Origin: an uncultured Flavobacteriales bacterium
GTDB lineage: Bacteria; Bacteroidota; Bacteroidia; Flavobacteriales_G; Salibacteraceae
DNA: 33,303 bases
Assembly (NCBI GenBank): GCA_913057205.1
Contig: CAJXNO010000032.1
Span: forward strand, 1 to 33,303
Reading direction: 5' to 3'
Each line of letters begins with the position of its first letter. The stretch's first letter is position 1. Below, piece by piece: positions 1 to 9,202 of this stretch. The notes under the pieces were generated by a model. The model worked only from the letters and a program-made list of their open reading frames with translations, searched no databases and was not told the origin of the DNA. The position numbers were made by a program, and so were the translations under genes.

Positions 1-504
1 CAGTTCAACGTAGATAGCGTCTATTACGCACGCTATTTCGGTACCAGCAGAAATAAAATCGAATTACAGGGAGGGTTAAAATGGATAGAAGGGATTGGCA
101 CGACCTCTCTCTTCGCAGAACATTATGAACATCCTGACTTCAATTTTCACAAAGAATTATTGTGCGCATTTAAGAATGGCAACAAGGTCTACGAGAATCC
201 AAGGTTAGTAGATTGGGACGGCAACTGTTATCTAACCTTCAAAACGCAGGGGCTTCAGAACTCCGCAAATACTGTGACTAGTCTTTATCCTATCCCTGCC
301 CAGAGTCAAATAACCGTTGAGCACACTACGGAGATTCAGCATCACTCAATTATCTCACCAACTGGCATCTCATTTAACGTTGATAGAAAAACAAATCAGG
401 GCCATTCCGTATTCGATATTACCCAGTTACCACAAGGAGTATACATTCTCTATTCAACACATCTTGATGGTGAGGAAAACGTAATGAAGTTTGTGAAAGA
501 GTAA
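1..504 (+). CDS. T9SS-sorted secreted protein, C-terminal part (5' truncated)
   Basis: The reading frame is open from base 1, so the start lies outside the window. The visible part is about 167 residues. It begins with a segment reading KWIEGIGTTSLFAE and then LLCAFKNGNKVYENP, a pattern often seen just before the sorting domain of Bacteroidota secreted proteins. It ends with a typical type A T9SS C-terminal domain: SLYPIPAQSQITVEH, then VFDITQLPQGVYILY and a final KFVKE. Family knowledge says such tails direct export across the outer membrane through the Por/T9SS machinery and are then cleaved. The functional N-terminal domain is not in the window, so the activity is unknown. The frame was extended upstream of an internal TTG at 160 because there is no stop between 1 and 160. 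Confidence 0.8.
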   Translation, partial: QFNVDSVYYARYFGTSRNKIELQGGLKWIEGIGTTSLFAEHYEHPDFNFHKELLCAFKNGNKVYENPRLVDWDGNCYLTFKTQGLQNSANTVTSLYPIPAQSQITVEHTTEIQHHSIISPTGISFNVDRKTNQGHSVFDITQLPQGVYILYSTHLDGEENVMKFVKE

Positions 505-656
505 AGTGAATTTTAGAATCCAAATAAGCTAAAACACTCCTACTCTCTTTGTCTTCAACATTGTAAAAGACTACAACATTCTTCTTCCTGGCCCTTCAGA
601 ACCGATTTTCAGGTAACGGTTAAACCTTAGCTCCAGCCTTATTCTTCTTCTGAAAA

Positions 657-2333
657 TCAAAAAGGCGCAGGCACCCTCAACGTCACTTCGTTTTGATCAA
701 TCGGATGAACAAAGCGCAATTGCTCTGCATGTAGATGCAGTCGGCTGTTTTTACTGCCGTAGAGATCGTCGCCAACAATCGGTGTTCCCAAGCCTGAGAC
801 ATGAGCGGCATGGACCCTCAGTTGATGGGTCCTGCCCGTTACTGGATAGAAGCGAACGCGTGAGCGACCATCAACCTTCTCCACCAACTCCCAAATCGTT
901 CTTGCAGGTTTGCCATGGTCGTAGCAGACCAACTGCCGTGGCCGGTCATTGAGGTCAACCCTCAAGGGTAAATTGATCTCACCCCCATTCTCCGTCAGTT
1001 CACCTTCCAGCAAGGCCTCATAGCGCTTCTTTACTGTACGCTTCTCGAACTGGTGTTGGATCAACTTATGTACCTCCTTGGTCTTTGCTACGAGCATGAT
1101 GCCGGAAGTACTCATATCCAAGCGATGCACCACGAGTGGACCATCGGCTTCTGGATACTTCTTACGCACACGGGTGTAAACAGAATCCTCGATCTCTTTT
1201 CCTGGGACCGACAAGAATTCGGCCGGTTTGTTGACCGCCAGCAAGTACTCATCTTCGAAAATGATGTCCAGTTCCTTTTCGTCCTGCAACCCGATGAGCA
1301 TTTCATTCGGTGCTACGTTGAGTCCTTTCAGCATGTGTCCGAGAATCGGCTCGCATTTGCTCCGACATGCGGGGTAGAACTGTTGATGCCTGCGCACTTC
1401 TGAGGGAGGAGACGGTCCCCACCAGAATTCCGCCAGAGCTATGGGCTGTAGGTCGTTGGCAAATGCATAGTGTAGCAGCTTCGGTGCTGCGCATTCACCG
1501 GCTCCCGCCGGAGGCAACCGATCACCCCACTCCTCAAAAATGGAACGCAAGGATTTAGATGCCCCGTTAGCATTTAAAAATTGGTACTGCTCGAACATCT
1601 TCGCCTGGGTCTGTGCGGAAAGTTGCTTTCGCTTGTCCTTCAGGTCTTGGATCTGCTTTTTGTGAGCATCCAAATCCGCTTTTGATCGGTCCAGCACTTC
1701 TTTCCACTGCTTGGTCAGTCGTTTGTAAGCAAACTGATCATCTTTGCTTTCCTTGATCAGTGCAGCCTCCAGCCTATCATATTCGATCGACGTCAATTGA
1801 CCATCGGCCTCTTGACGTTGGAGCTTTCGCGCCCTCTTTCCTTGCTTGATCTTGCTCCTCGCATTTTGAAGCTCAGCTTCACATTGCTCAACTTGACGTG
1901 CATACGCCGCTCTTTTAGATTGTAGATCAGGTGCCGACTCAAGTGCTTCGATTCGCGCAGTTAGTGCTTCGATCTTCTTTTCTTCTTGCCGAAAGAAACC
2001 ATCCTCAGCAAGGATGTCGTAGACCGGTGGCACAAAGGGTGCATGGTGATTGCTTCCCGCCAACTTACCGGAAAAAGCCGCTAGAAAACCAAGATTATCC
2101 TGCTGGTCTTTCACAACGAGTACGCCGAACATGATTCCGGATGTAGTGCCTTCATCCGTGTCTTGAAAGAAGGCTCGATTCCATGCTTGCTGCTGGATAA
2201 ACGCTTGCAGTTGCTCGGCAGCCAGCAAGCTCAGTTCATGCGGCTCATAGTAAAAAGGATAGGTGAATTGGGTCGGAAGCGCGATGGATGTTACATCGGA
2301 CTCAAACGGTATGAAACAATCTACTTGGCCCAT
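657..2333 (-). CDS. RluA-family RNA pseudouridine synthase with N-terminal coiled-coil extension
   Basis: 558 residues. The C-terminal third is a pseudouridine synthase of the RluA family, which isomerises uridine in rRNA or tRNA. The signature HRLDMSTSG holds the catalytic aspartate (D406), followed by VKKRYEALLEG and a GRTHQLRVH motif. The N-terminal part is long: about 110 residues with no recognised motif, then a charged, heptad-rich coiled coil at roughly residues 115-250, then a linker containing WWGPSPPSE and a Cys pair (YPACRSKC). This long form is larger than E. coli RluA (about 220 residues); I believe it is common in Bacteroidota. No S4 domain is apparent. The ATG start leaves 79 bp to the iron operon upstream. 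Substrate position cannot be told from the sequence. Confidence 0.88.
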   Translation of the reverse strand: MGQVDCFIPFESDVTSIALPTQFTYPFYYEPHELSLLAAEQLQAFIQQQAWNRAFFQDTDEGTTSGIMFGVLVVKDQQDNLGFLAAFSGKLAGSNHHAPFVPPVYDILAEDGFFRQEEKKIEALTARIEALESAPDLQSKRAAYARQVEQCEAELQNARSKIKQGKRARKLQRQEADGQLTSIEYDRLEAALIKESKDDQFAYKRLTKQWKEVLDRSKADLDAHKKQIQDLKDKRKQLSAQTQAKMFEQYQFLNANGASKSLRSIFEEWGDRLPPAGAGECAAPKLLHYAFANDLQPIALAEFWWGPSPPSEVRRHQQFYPACRSKCEPILGHMLKGLNVAPNEMLIGLQDEKELDIIFEDEYLLAVNKPAEFLSVPGKEIEDSVYTRVRKKYPEADGPLVVHRLDMSTSGIMLVAKTKEVHKLIQHQFEKRTVKKRYEALLEGELTENGGEINLPLRVDLNDRPRQLVCYDHGKPARTIWELVEKVDGRSRVRFYPVTGRTHQLRVHAAHVSGLGTPIVGDDLYGSKNSRLHLHAEQLRFVHPIDQNEVTLRVPAPF

Positions 2334-2340
2334 TGAGGTA

Positions 2341-2371
2341 CAAAGGAAAGAAGAATGCTAACGTGGGGCAA
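2341..2371 (-). promoter_or_regulatory. Candidate promoter of the pseudouridine synthase gene
   Basis: Read on the minus strand, TTG (2371-2369) is followed after 20 nt by TTCCTTTG (2348-2341), one base off the Bacteroidota -7 box TAnnTTTG. It sits 7 nt before the start codon at 2333. Weak because of the mismatch. Confidence 0.3.
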
Positions 2372-2412
2372 TGAGCGTTGCTTTGAGAGGCAAGAGCTGA
2401 AAGCGCAGCGGT

Positions 2413-2571
2413 CTACTTATTTGAGATGGAGGCCTCCCTAAACTCCTTGCCGGCACAACCGCAATCAGAAGCGCACCCCGCCTTAGAGGTGAAGGCTTTT
2501 CTGAGTCTCACCGCAAGATAACCCAGTGCTGTGGCCACGAGCAACGCTATGATGATGTACTGAATGATCAT
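2413..2571 (-). CDS. FeoB-associated Cys-rich membrane protein
   Basis: 52 residues: one membrane helix (IIQYIIIALLVATALGYLAV), a short basic stretch, then a cysteine cluster AGCASDCGCAGKEF. This is the layout of the small FeoB-associated Cys-rich family found next to feoB in Bacteroidota and Firmicutes. The role is not firmly established; a part in ferrous iron transfer at the inner membrane is the usual proposal. The start was set at the ATG (2571) that overlaps the feoB stop as ATGA; a longer frame upstream of it (to 2694) would lie inside feoB and adds nothing conserved. It is the last gene of the feoA-feoB operon. Confidence 0.85.
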   Translation of the reverse strand: MIIQYIIIALLVATALGYLAVRLRKAFTSKAGCASDCGCAGKEFREASISNK

Positions 2572-4658
2572 GAGATCAATTGATATGCGATTAAAGATAC
2601 AACGTACGCCATTGCGGTCATAACCGCGAATTGAATCAACGGCCACTTCCATGTTTTTGTTTCGCGCTTGACAACCGCCACAGTGCTCATGCACTGCATG
2701 GCCAAGGCGTAGAAAAGCAACAAGGAGATGCCGGTAGCTAGGTCAAACAGAGGTTTGCCCGTAGAAGGATATACATCTGCACTCATCTTTTCCTTGATGG
2801 AGTATTCATTCTCTGGATCGCCAACGGCGTAGATGGTGGCGATGGTACCGACAAAGACCTCACGCGCTGCAAAACTGGTCAAAAGCGCAATTCCAATCTT
2901 CCAGTCATAGCCCAAGGGCGCAATCACGGGTTCGATCTGCTGTCCGATGATACCGATGTAGGATGTTTTTAGGTCAGCAGCGCCAAGCGCATGGTCTAAT
3001 TCTACTTGCGTCCACTCCTGCGCAGCAGCTTGTTGTTGAACCGCTGTTCTTGCTTCTGCGCGCTTTGCGGGTGGACCGTAACTTGCCAATGCCCACAGCA
3101 CAATGCTGATTGCCAAGATGATCTTACCGGCACCCACCACGAAGCTTTTTACTTTCTCGTACATCGTGAGTCCGACGTTGCGCGCTTGTGGCAGTCGATA
3201 AGGCGGCATTTCGAGCATCAAGAATCCGGTCCGCTTGGTCTTGATTACCTTATTGAAAACCACAGCAGCAGAAACGGCCAGCACAAACCCGAAGACATAC
3301 ATTGCCATCAACACGAGTCCTTGCAGGTTCAGAAAGCCAAATACCTCGGTGGAGGGGATCACCAATGCGATGATGATTGTGTAAACAGGCAATCGAGCCG
3401 AGCAGGTAGTAAACGGAGTCACTAAGATGGTGATCAGTCGCTCCTTCCACGTGTCGATGGTTCTCGTGGCCATGATGGCTGGAATGGCGCAGGCCATTCC
3501 TGAGATCAGAGGAACCACGCTTTTTCCGCTGAGTCCAAAGCGCCGCATCAACTTATCCATGATGAAGACCACACGGCTCATGTAGCCGGATTCCTCTAGC
3601 AGGGCGATGAATCCAAACAAGATGGCGATCTGTGGAATAAAGACCAATACACCTGCTAAGCCAGGTAGGATTCCTTGCGCCACCAAATCAGCAAGAGGAC
3701 CACTCGGAAGCACCTCTTGGGAAAGGAGGCTTAGTTCTTCAAAGAGCAACTCGATCATCTCCATGGGCCAGGTAGACCAACTGAAGATGGCTTGGAACAC
3801 AAGCGCCAGCAAGGCAAAGAAGATCACAAAACCCATGATTTTATGGGTAAGGATAGCGTCAATGCGATCGGTAAGTGAAGCGGAGGCTGTATCCGTTTCT
3901 TCAACACTTGACTTCAGCAGCTCATCGATGATTTCGTAGCGGCGAATGGTCTCCTTCACCTGCGCACGTTTCCGGTGAAGGTCATGGTCCTTTGCCAAGT
4001 CTGATAGGTGTTGGAGGGAGAGTTTCTTGGAAGGTTCAACCAATGAAAGTCCTTGTAGCCAAGCCTTGTAGGCGTTTGGCTCATTCAATCCAGCAGCCAG
4101 CTGATCGATGTACGCAACATGCTCTTCTTTCGGGTTAAAAATCAAGGATTCCCGAGCAGTGACCTTGGCATTGGCCAACGCAGAGCGCAATTCATTCATT
4201 CCTTCGCCGCTACGTCCATTCACCACAACGGCAGGTATGCCGAGTTGACGTTCAATAGCCTCAAGGTCGATCTTCAGGTGCTTCTTCTGGGCTTCATCGT
4301 TCATGGTGAAAGCGAGCACCATAGGAAATCCGAGATCAATGACCTGCGTAACCAATAACATGTTACGCTTGAGATTGCTCGCATCAGCAATAACGACAAC
4401 CGTATTAGGAAAATCCTCACCATCCTGATTCAGCAGGGTTTGCAGCACCACTTCTTCATCTTGGGAGGAAGGATACAGGCTATAGCAACCCGGCAGATCG
4501 ATCAGTCGAACCCGCTCCTTATTTGGAAGCTTAAAGTAGCCGATCTTTTTATCGACCGTAACCCCAGGGTAATTACCCACTTTTTGATTCAGTCCGGTCA
4601 GCCGATTAAACAGAGACGATTTTCCAGTATTGGGGTTACCGACGAGCGCTAGGTTCAT
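2568..4658 (-). CDS. feoB: Ferrous iron transport protein B (FeoB)
   Basis: 696 residues. FeoB imports Fe2+ across the inner membrane, coupled to an N-terminal G domain. G1 is GNPNTGKS (residues 7-14), G3 is DLPG (54-57), and the G4 position reads TMND (118-121), where many FeoB proteins have NMMD. A soluble helical region follows. The membrane part begins around residue 270 and holds the Gate motifs, with PLISGMACAIPAIMATRTI and TPFTTCSARLPVY carrying the conserved cysteines. The protein is shorter than E. coli FeoB (773). Both ends use 4-nt ATGA overlaps: with feoA upstream and with the Cys-rich gene downstream. This indicates translational coupling in one operon. No Fur-type site was identified. 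Confidence 0.96.
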   Translation of the reverse strand: MNLALVGNPNTGKSSLFNRLTGLNQKVGNYPGVTVDKKIGYFKLPNKERVRLIDLPGCYSLYPSSQDEEVVLQTLLNQDGEDFPNTVVVIADASNLKRNMLLVTQVIDLGFPMVLAFTMNDEAQKKHLKIDLEAIERQLGIPAVVVNGRSGEGMNELRSALANAKVTARESLIFNPKEEHVAYIDQLAAGLNEPNAYKAWLQGLSLVEPSKKLSLQHLSDLAKDHDLHRKRAQVKETIRRYEIIDELLKSSVEETDTASASLTDRIDAILTHKIMGFVIFFALLALVFQAIFSWSTWPMEMIELLFEELSLLSQEVLPSGPLADLVAQGILPGLAGVLVFIPQIAILFGFIALLEESGYMSRVVFIMDKLMRRFGLSGKSVVPLISGMACAIPAIMATRTIDTWKERLITILVTPFTTCSARLPVYTIIIALVIPSTEVFGFLNLQGLVLMAMYVFGFVLAVSAAVVFNKVIKTKRTGFLMLEMPPYRLPQARNVGLTMYEKVKSFVVGAGKIILAISIVLWALASYGPPAKRAEARTAVQQQAAAQEWTQVELDHALGAADLKTSYIGIIGQQIEPVIAPLGYDWKIGIALLTSFAAREVFVGTIATIYAVGDPENEYSIKEKMSADVYPSTGKPLFDLATGISLLLFYALAMQCMSTVAVVKRETKTWKWPLIQFAVMTAMAYVVSLIAYQLIS

Positions 4659-4903
4659 GTATACGCGATGTTCTCGTTCTCCAATTCAACACTCACCCAT
4701 TCCGCCTCCTCTTTCCGCAGGGCGATGTCATACCCTTCCACCACCACATGCAGCGGGTCACCCAGTGGCGCGATCTGTTTGATGCGCACGCGGCTGCCGG
4801 GAAGAAATCCCATTTCAAAGAGTTTCTCTGGTGAGGCAAGGTCTAATGCTTTGATCCTTCCTTGCTCACCAATGCGCATTTCAGACAGTTTTCGTTCTGG
4901 CAT
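4655..4903 (-). CDS. feoA: Ferrous iron transport protein A (FeoA)
   Basis: 82 residues from the ATG at 4903 (a TTG two codons upstream is possible but less likely). A small SH3-like cytosolic protein thought to act on FeoB. The family pattern is clear: KLSEMRIGEQGRI, LFEMGFLPGSRVRIKQIAPLGDPL, then EGYDIALRKEEAEWVSVE. It is first in the feo operon and its stop overlaps the feoB start (ATGA). Confidence 0.93.
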   Translation of the reverse strand: MPERKLSEMRIGEQGRIKALDLASPEKLFEMGFLPGSRVRIKQIAPLGDPLHVVVEGYDIALRKEEAEWVSVELENENIAYT

Positions 4904-4913
4904 AACCAAGCTG

Positions 4914-4944
4914 CGAAGTTATTTAGAATGAGTCTATCTAACAA
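4914..4944 (-). promoter_or_regulatory. Candidate feoA promoter
   Basis: On the minus strand TTG (4944-4942), a 20-nt spacer, then TAACTTCG (4921-4914), one mismatch from TAnnTTTG. It ends 10 nt before the feoA ATG, so the leader would be very short. No SD sequence is visible. Confidence 0.35.
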
Positions 4945-5129
4945 CGAAACTTATGAATAGATGCAATGGTCTTTCGAGCAGATGTTCAACATGCAGGGAT
5001 ATCGTCAATGAACCTCATCAACCCATTGTGTTTCATCATCCTAAAATAACAATAGAGCTATGTAATAAAACGAATGTAAATTTAAAGTTGGTGTTGCGTT
5101 GATAGCGCATCTGTTATAACCTACGACTT

Positions 5130-6331
5130 ATGATAATTCTCCGCTTCGTTAGCACCTTGTTTCTGGTACTGATTACCCTCACCTCTACGTTACAAGCACA
5201 GACAGCATGCAACATTATTTATGTGAGTACAGCCGGTTCACCTACTGCTCCTCGGACCATGGCGCAGCCGACGACTTTGGGAAATGCTTTACAACTTTCA
5301 CAAAGCGGCGACATCATAAGACTTGCAACCGGTATCTATGAATTTTCAAACGACATTTACTTGAAGGACTCCGTTACGATTGAAGGAGGTTTTGAAGAAT
5401 TCAATAATTGAATAAAAACGTCCGAGGCTGCTAGTACACGTATTCGCAGAAAAAATAAGGGACCTGTAGGACCAGCTGGAGCACAAAAGAATTACGGTAC
5501 CTAGAGGAGATAGTATTTCTGGATTTCGACTTCAAGATTTAAGAATAGCAACATATGATGCAGTTGGAAATGGAACATCAGCATATGGTATTTACTTGAC
5601 TAACTGCGGCTATTACGTTATTAATAGGTGTTGGGTTATTACTCAAAGCGGAGCTAATGGTACGGATGGAACGAACGGAGTCGATGGAACCCACGGCACC
5701 AACGGAACCGACGGCCAAATAGGCGCCGAAAACATTGCCAATGGTGGCGGTGGCGGTGGAACGGGCGGTAACGGCGGTGGTGGCGCCGTTGGCGGTACGG
5801 GCGGACTATGCTGCTCGCTGATCGGGATTCCTGGAATAAATGGAACAGCTCCTGTCGGCATCAATGGCGGTAGTGGAGCTGGTGGTGGTTCTGGTGCCGG
5901 AGGAGCAAATGATGGCGCTCCTGGTGGACTAGGAGGTGGTGGCGCCTTGGCTGGAACCGGTGGACTCGAATCTGGCTGCAACGGTGGTACCATCGATTGC
6001 ACGTCTCCTGAGTCTGGAACAAATCGTGCCAACGGATTGGACGGAACCGATGGAACAGACGGATTGGATGGTTCAGGTCCTCAACTCGTCGGTGGCTTCT
6101 GGATTCCTAGAACGCCCGGAACGGATGGAAGCGATGGTGCTGGCGGACAAGGCGGCGCTGGAGGAGGCGGTGGTACCGGTGAAGGTCTATTCGAATACCG
6201 GACAATTGGTGACTTCTGAATCGAATCTATCGGGCGTTGAAACCATCGATTTGAACGTGCAGCCGGGAGTTTATCTGATTGAATTCGAACATGACGGCAG
6301 CAAGCACTTCCAGCAGTTGATTGTACGTTAA
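5130..6331 (+). pseudogene. Decayed gene for a collagen-like/glycine-rich T9SS secreted protein
   Basis: Three reading-frame pieces look like one former gene. Piece 1 (5130-5411) has a signal peptide (MIILRFVSTLFLVLITLTSTLQA) and a beta-helix-like start (DIIRLATGIYEFSNDIYLKD, TIEGGFEEFNN), ending at TGA 5409-5411. Translation beyond that TGA stays sensible (IKTSEAASTRIRRK) until about 5487. There one extra A in a run of A shifts the frame to KRITVPRGDSISGFRLQDL. Piece 2 continues into collagen-like Gly-X-Y triplets (GTDGTNGVDGTHGTNGTDG) and then poly-Gly stretches, ending at TGA 6219. Piece 3, in the frame one base later, gives the T9SS tail (VKVYSNTGQLV, NVQPGVYLIEFEH) ending at 6331. The poly-Gly part runs straight into the tail without a spacer, so an internal deletion is likely. 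Sequencing error could explain one lesion but hardly all three. Confidence 0.7.
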
Positions 6332-6360
6332 TTTGGATCGTGCCGAAAACGAATCTGGCG

Positions 6361-8181
6361 TTAATCAAGCTGCTTGAGCACGTCTAAAAATACTCGTCCG
6401 AAACGTCGCAGTTTGCTCTGTCCGACGCCTGAAACCATCAAGAACTCCTCCTCCGTTCGGGGATGCTTGGCGCACATGTCGACCAAAGTTGCATCACTGA
6501 AGACCATGAATGCGGGTACTCCCGCCTGCGCAGCCAACTCCTTGCGTAGCTTTCGCAACTGCTCAAACATCGGTTGATCCTCAACTTCCAACTCCGTAGC
6601 ACGATGCTTAGATGTACGCGATGCTGTGGGCCTGCTGGCCCTCTCCACTTCTTTTGCCACAGCAATCTTCACGTCACGCTTTTGTTGTAGGACTTGATGA
6701 CTCGCCGGTGTCAACTGAAGTACCGGATACTTCCCCCCCGTTGTTTTCAATATGCCTTCTTGTAGAAATAGCTTGATGTAATCGCGCCACACAGCTTGAC
6801 TGTGCATCTTCCCTACTCCATACGTCGGAATCCAGGTATCCTCCTCTCGAAGGTCTTTGCTGTTGCCCCCACACAGGATCTGCACCACATAACTGATCCC
6901 CCTGCGTTGCTGCAATCGGCTCACGGCAGACAAAGCCATCTGCGCTTCTTTCGTGAGATCCAGCACATCCACCTCATCCGCTGATCGCGTGCAGTTGTCG
7001 CAATTCCCACAGGTGTTCGGTGCCTCCTCATCGAAGTAGTTGAGGAGGTACTTTCTCCGGCATGAGTTCAACTCGCAGTAGCGCGACATGTCTTCCAGCT
7101 TATCCAACATCACCTCCGTCTGCGCCTCGTTTCCTTCCACCTCGGCAAACTGCCTTAATTGGAAGAGGTCGCCCGCAGAATAGAACAGCAAAGCATCGCT
7201 CGGTAAGCCATCTCGACCTGCCCTACCCGTTTCCTGGTAGTAACCCTCGATGTTCTTCGGTAGATTCATGTGCACTACAAAGCGCACGTTGCTCTTGTCG
7301 ATGCCCATCCCGAACGCAATCGTTGCTACGATGATCTGCACATCATCCTTCAAGAAGATCTCCTGATGTTCGTCGCGTTTATCGCGCGGCAAGCCGGCAT
7401 GGTAAGGTCGAGAGCGATAACCGCTGTTGTTCAGTTTGGCGCTCAATTGTTCCGTTTGCTTCCGGCTTAAGGTATAGATGATGCCTGCATTTCCCTTCTG
7501 GGTTTCTAGGAAATCCAATAAGCGCTCAAAGCTGTTTCGCTTAGGTTCCACGCGGTAGTGAATATTGGATCGGTTGAAGCTCGAAACGAAGACCTTAGGT
7601 TGCTTCAAAGCCAATCGATCCAAGATGTCCTCACGCGTTAGTGCGTCAGCCGTAGCTGTTAGGGCAACAAATGGCACCTCCTTCAGCGACTTCCGGAGTC
7701 GCGCCAACTGGAGGTATTCCGGTCTGAAGTCATGTCCCCACTGCGAAATGCAATGCGCTTCATCCACCGCCACCAGGGCTATCTTTAGTTCTTTAACGAA
7801 CGACAAGAAATCATCGCTCCCTATCAAACGTTCTGGCGCGATGTACAAAAGCTTGATCTCACCGAGTCGCAAATTGCGGCATACCTCCCGCTGTTCTTCG
7901 TTAGACAGGGTGCTGTTCAGGTAAGCTGCCGCTACCCCATTGAGTCGTAAGGCATCCACCTGGTCCTTCATCAAAGCGATCAACGGACTGATGACCAACG
8001 TAATGCCTTCTAACGCTAAAGCTGGAACCTGGTAGCACATCGATTTACCACCTCCGGTGGGCATCAGCACCAGCGTATCACTGCCCTCGAGCACCGATTG
8101 AATGATCGCCTCCTGCTCGCCACGAAAGCTGTCGTAGCCAAAGGTTGATCGCAATATGTTGAGCGGTGTTTCCAAAGCCAA
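6361..8181 (-). CDS. recQ: ATP-dependent DNA helicase RecQ
   Basis: 606 residues, the normal length of RecQ, a 3'-5' helicase used in recombination and fork repair. In order: Walker A MPTGGGKSMCYQ (about residues 40-51); DEAH box AVDEAHCISQWGHDFRPEY; motif IV-VI region with GMGIDKSNVRFVVH and QETGRAGRDG; a zinc-binding region CRRKYLLNYF...CGNCDNC; an RQC winged-helix region; and a C-terminal HRDC domain (FEQLRKLRKELAAQAGVPAF). The start appears to be TTG at 8181: no ATG lies nearby before the conserved LRSTFGYDSFRGEQ, and a TAnnTTTG-like box (TACTTTCG) sits directly in front. The exact start is therefore uncertain by a few codons. Confidence 0.95.
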   Translation of the reverse strand: MALETPLNILRSTFGYDSFRGEQEAIIQSVLEGSDTLVLMPTGGGKSMCYQVPALALEGITLVISPLIALMKDQVDALRLNGVAAAYLNSTLSNEEQREVCRNLRLGEIKLLYIAPERLIGSDDFLSFVKELKIALVAVDEAHCISQWGHDFRPEYLQLARLRKSLKEVPFVALTATADALTREDILDRLALKQPKVFVSSFNRSNIHYRVEPKRNSFERLLDFLETQKGNAGIIYTLSRKQTEQLSAKLNNSGYRSRPYHAGLPRDKRDEHQEIFLKDDVQIIVATIAFGMGIDKSNVRFVVHMNLPKNIEGYYQETGRAGRDGLPSDALLFYSAGDLFQLRQFAEVEGNEAQTEVMLDKLEDMSRYCELNSCRRKYLLNYFDEEAPNTCGNCDNCTRSADEVDVLDLTKEAQMALSAVSRLQQRRGISYVVQILCGGNSKDLREEDTWIPTYGVGKMHSQAVWRDYIKLFLQEGILKTTGGKYPVLQLTPASHQVLQQKRDVKIAVAKEVERASRPTASRTSKHRATELEVEDQPMFEQLRKLRKELAAQAGVPAFMVFSDATLVDMCAKHPRTEEEFLMVSGVGQSKLRRFGRVFLDVLKQLD

Positions 8182-8262
8182 GCGAAAGTAGGTGAAGTAA
8201 AAGGAAGTCGATTGGTGAGAAACCGTGAAGGAACATCCGAGAGTTGCGGGGAATGCAGGGGG

Positions 8263-8304
8263 ATTAGAGATTAGACAATAGACTTTAGAGAATAGACTTT
8301 AGAC
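8263..8304. repeat. Array of six degenerate 7-bp tandem repeats
   Basis: Six adjoining heptamers with consensus WWTAGAS: ATTAGAG, ATTAGAC, AATAGAC, then TTTAGAG, AATAGAC, TTTAGAC. They lie in the 235-bp gap between the SPFH gene stop and the recQ start. The rest of the gap holds a second heptamer array at 8381. Confidence 0.85.
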
Positions 8305-8380
8305 TGGTGTAGGTTGTACGTGCCTGATATAGGTTGACCGCTTTCATACTGGCCTTGCAATTACCAAGCACATCCAGCCT

Positions 8381-8408
8381 GATAGCCGATAGCTGATAGC
8401 TGATAGCT
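8381..8408. repeat. Array of four 7-bp tandem repeats (GATAGCT)
   Basis: One GATAGCC followed by three exact GATAGCT units, ending 8 bp before the stop codon of the SPFH gene on the minus strand. The period equals that of the array at 8263-8304 but the sequence differs. Confidence 0.9.
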
Positions 8409-8416
8409 GATCAAAG

Positions 8417-9202
8417 CTATTCCGCTGTCGCGCTTTCTACCAAGAACGGCGTCTTGCCATTGGTCACGATCACCTTGGCGTTCGGACTTTCAGAGAGCTT
8501 TTCAAAGGCCTCGATGCTTCGGAATTCGAGTATTTCTGGTGTGAGTCCCTCTAAAAGGATCTGCTGGGCGTCGCGTTGTCCTTTGGCTTCGATCACCTTT
8601 CGTTCGGCTTCCAGCTTTTCTTGTTCGAGTAAGAACTGCATGCGCATCACCTCTTGTTCGGCTTCTAGTCGGCCTTCGATGGAATTGTACAATCCCGGAG
8701 GCAGTTGGATGGTCTTCATCAACACCGCTTCGATCTCGATGCCACGTTCGTTCAAATGCTCATTCATCACCATGGCGATCTCTTCTTCGATCAAGCCTCG
8801 CTTACCAGAGTGCATGTCCTTCGCCATGAACTTGGCACAGATATCCGCTGAAGCCGAACGGAATACACTACTGATAATATTCTCATAGTTGTTACCCACG
8901 CGCGATATCAACTGCGGCACCCGTTCCTCATCAATACGATACAGAATGGAAATATTCGAGTTGATGTTCAAGCCCTCCTTACTCGGCAGGTTGAGGATGA
9001 CCTCCATGTTAACGGTACGCGTTGGGGTCTTGATGATGGTTGTGGTGAACGGATTGTACGGATATGCACCTTCCTTGTACACCCGTTCAGAAAGCTTTCC
9101 GAATTTCTGTTTCAGTCCTACTTCACCCGGACGAACGATCATACAAGAGGTTAAAAACATCGACGCTAAAGCGATGGCAGAGAGGCGGATCAATGATTTC
9201 AT
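8417..9202 (-). CDS. SPFH/band-7 (prohibitin-like) lipoprotein
   Basis: 261 residues from the ATG at 9202, chosen because it gives a clean lipoprotein signal peptide (MKSLIRLSAIALASMFLTSC, lipid-modified Cys at 20). An SPFH core follows: RPGEVGLKQKFGKL, a beta-rich domain with TRTVNMEV and SNISILYRID, then VFRSASADICAKFMAKDMHS and RGIEIEAVLMKTIQLP. A long Glu/Arg-rich helix (about residues 180-230; EAEQEVMRMQFLLEQEKLEAERKV region) should form the oligomerising coiled coil. Proteins of this kind assemble membrane scaffolds. Anchoring by a lipid rather than a TM helix would place it at the periplasmic face of a membrane. An in-frame upstream ATG (9232) is possible but would spoil the signal. 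Confidence 0.85.
   Translation of the reverse strand: MKSLIRLSAIALASMFLTSCMIVRPGEVGLKQKFGKLSERVYKEGAYPYNPFTTTIIKTPTRTVNMEVILNLPSKEGLNINSNISILYRIDEERVPQLISRVGNNYENIISSVFRSASADICAKFMAKDMHSGKRGLIEEEIAMVMNEHLNERGIEIEAVLMKTIQLPPGLYNSIEGRLEAEQEVMRMQFLLEQEKLEAERKVIEAKGQRDAQQILLEGLTPEILEFRSIEAFEKLSESPNAKVIVTNGKTPFLVESATAE

Noticed and set aside
2572-2694. Longer form of the Cys-rich Feo protein
   Set aside because: The extension lies within feoB coding sequence; the ATG at 2571 with ATGA overlap and an immediate membrane helix is better.
4290-4310. FeoB G4 motif with Thr instead of Asn (TMND)
   Set aside because: G4 motifs accept Asn or Thr at this position, so loss of GTP specificity is not indicated.
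5643-6032. Long proline-rich frame on the minus strand
   Set aside because: It is the complement of Gly-rich repeats (GGN read backwards gives Pro codons); no start context or homologous look.
8263-8408. Possible CRISPR array
   Set aside because: The units are 7 bp and adjoin without spacers; no cas genes are present.
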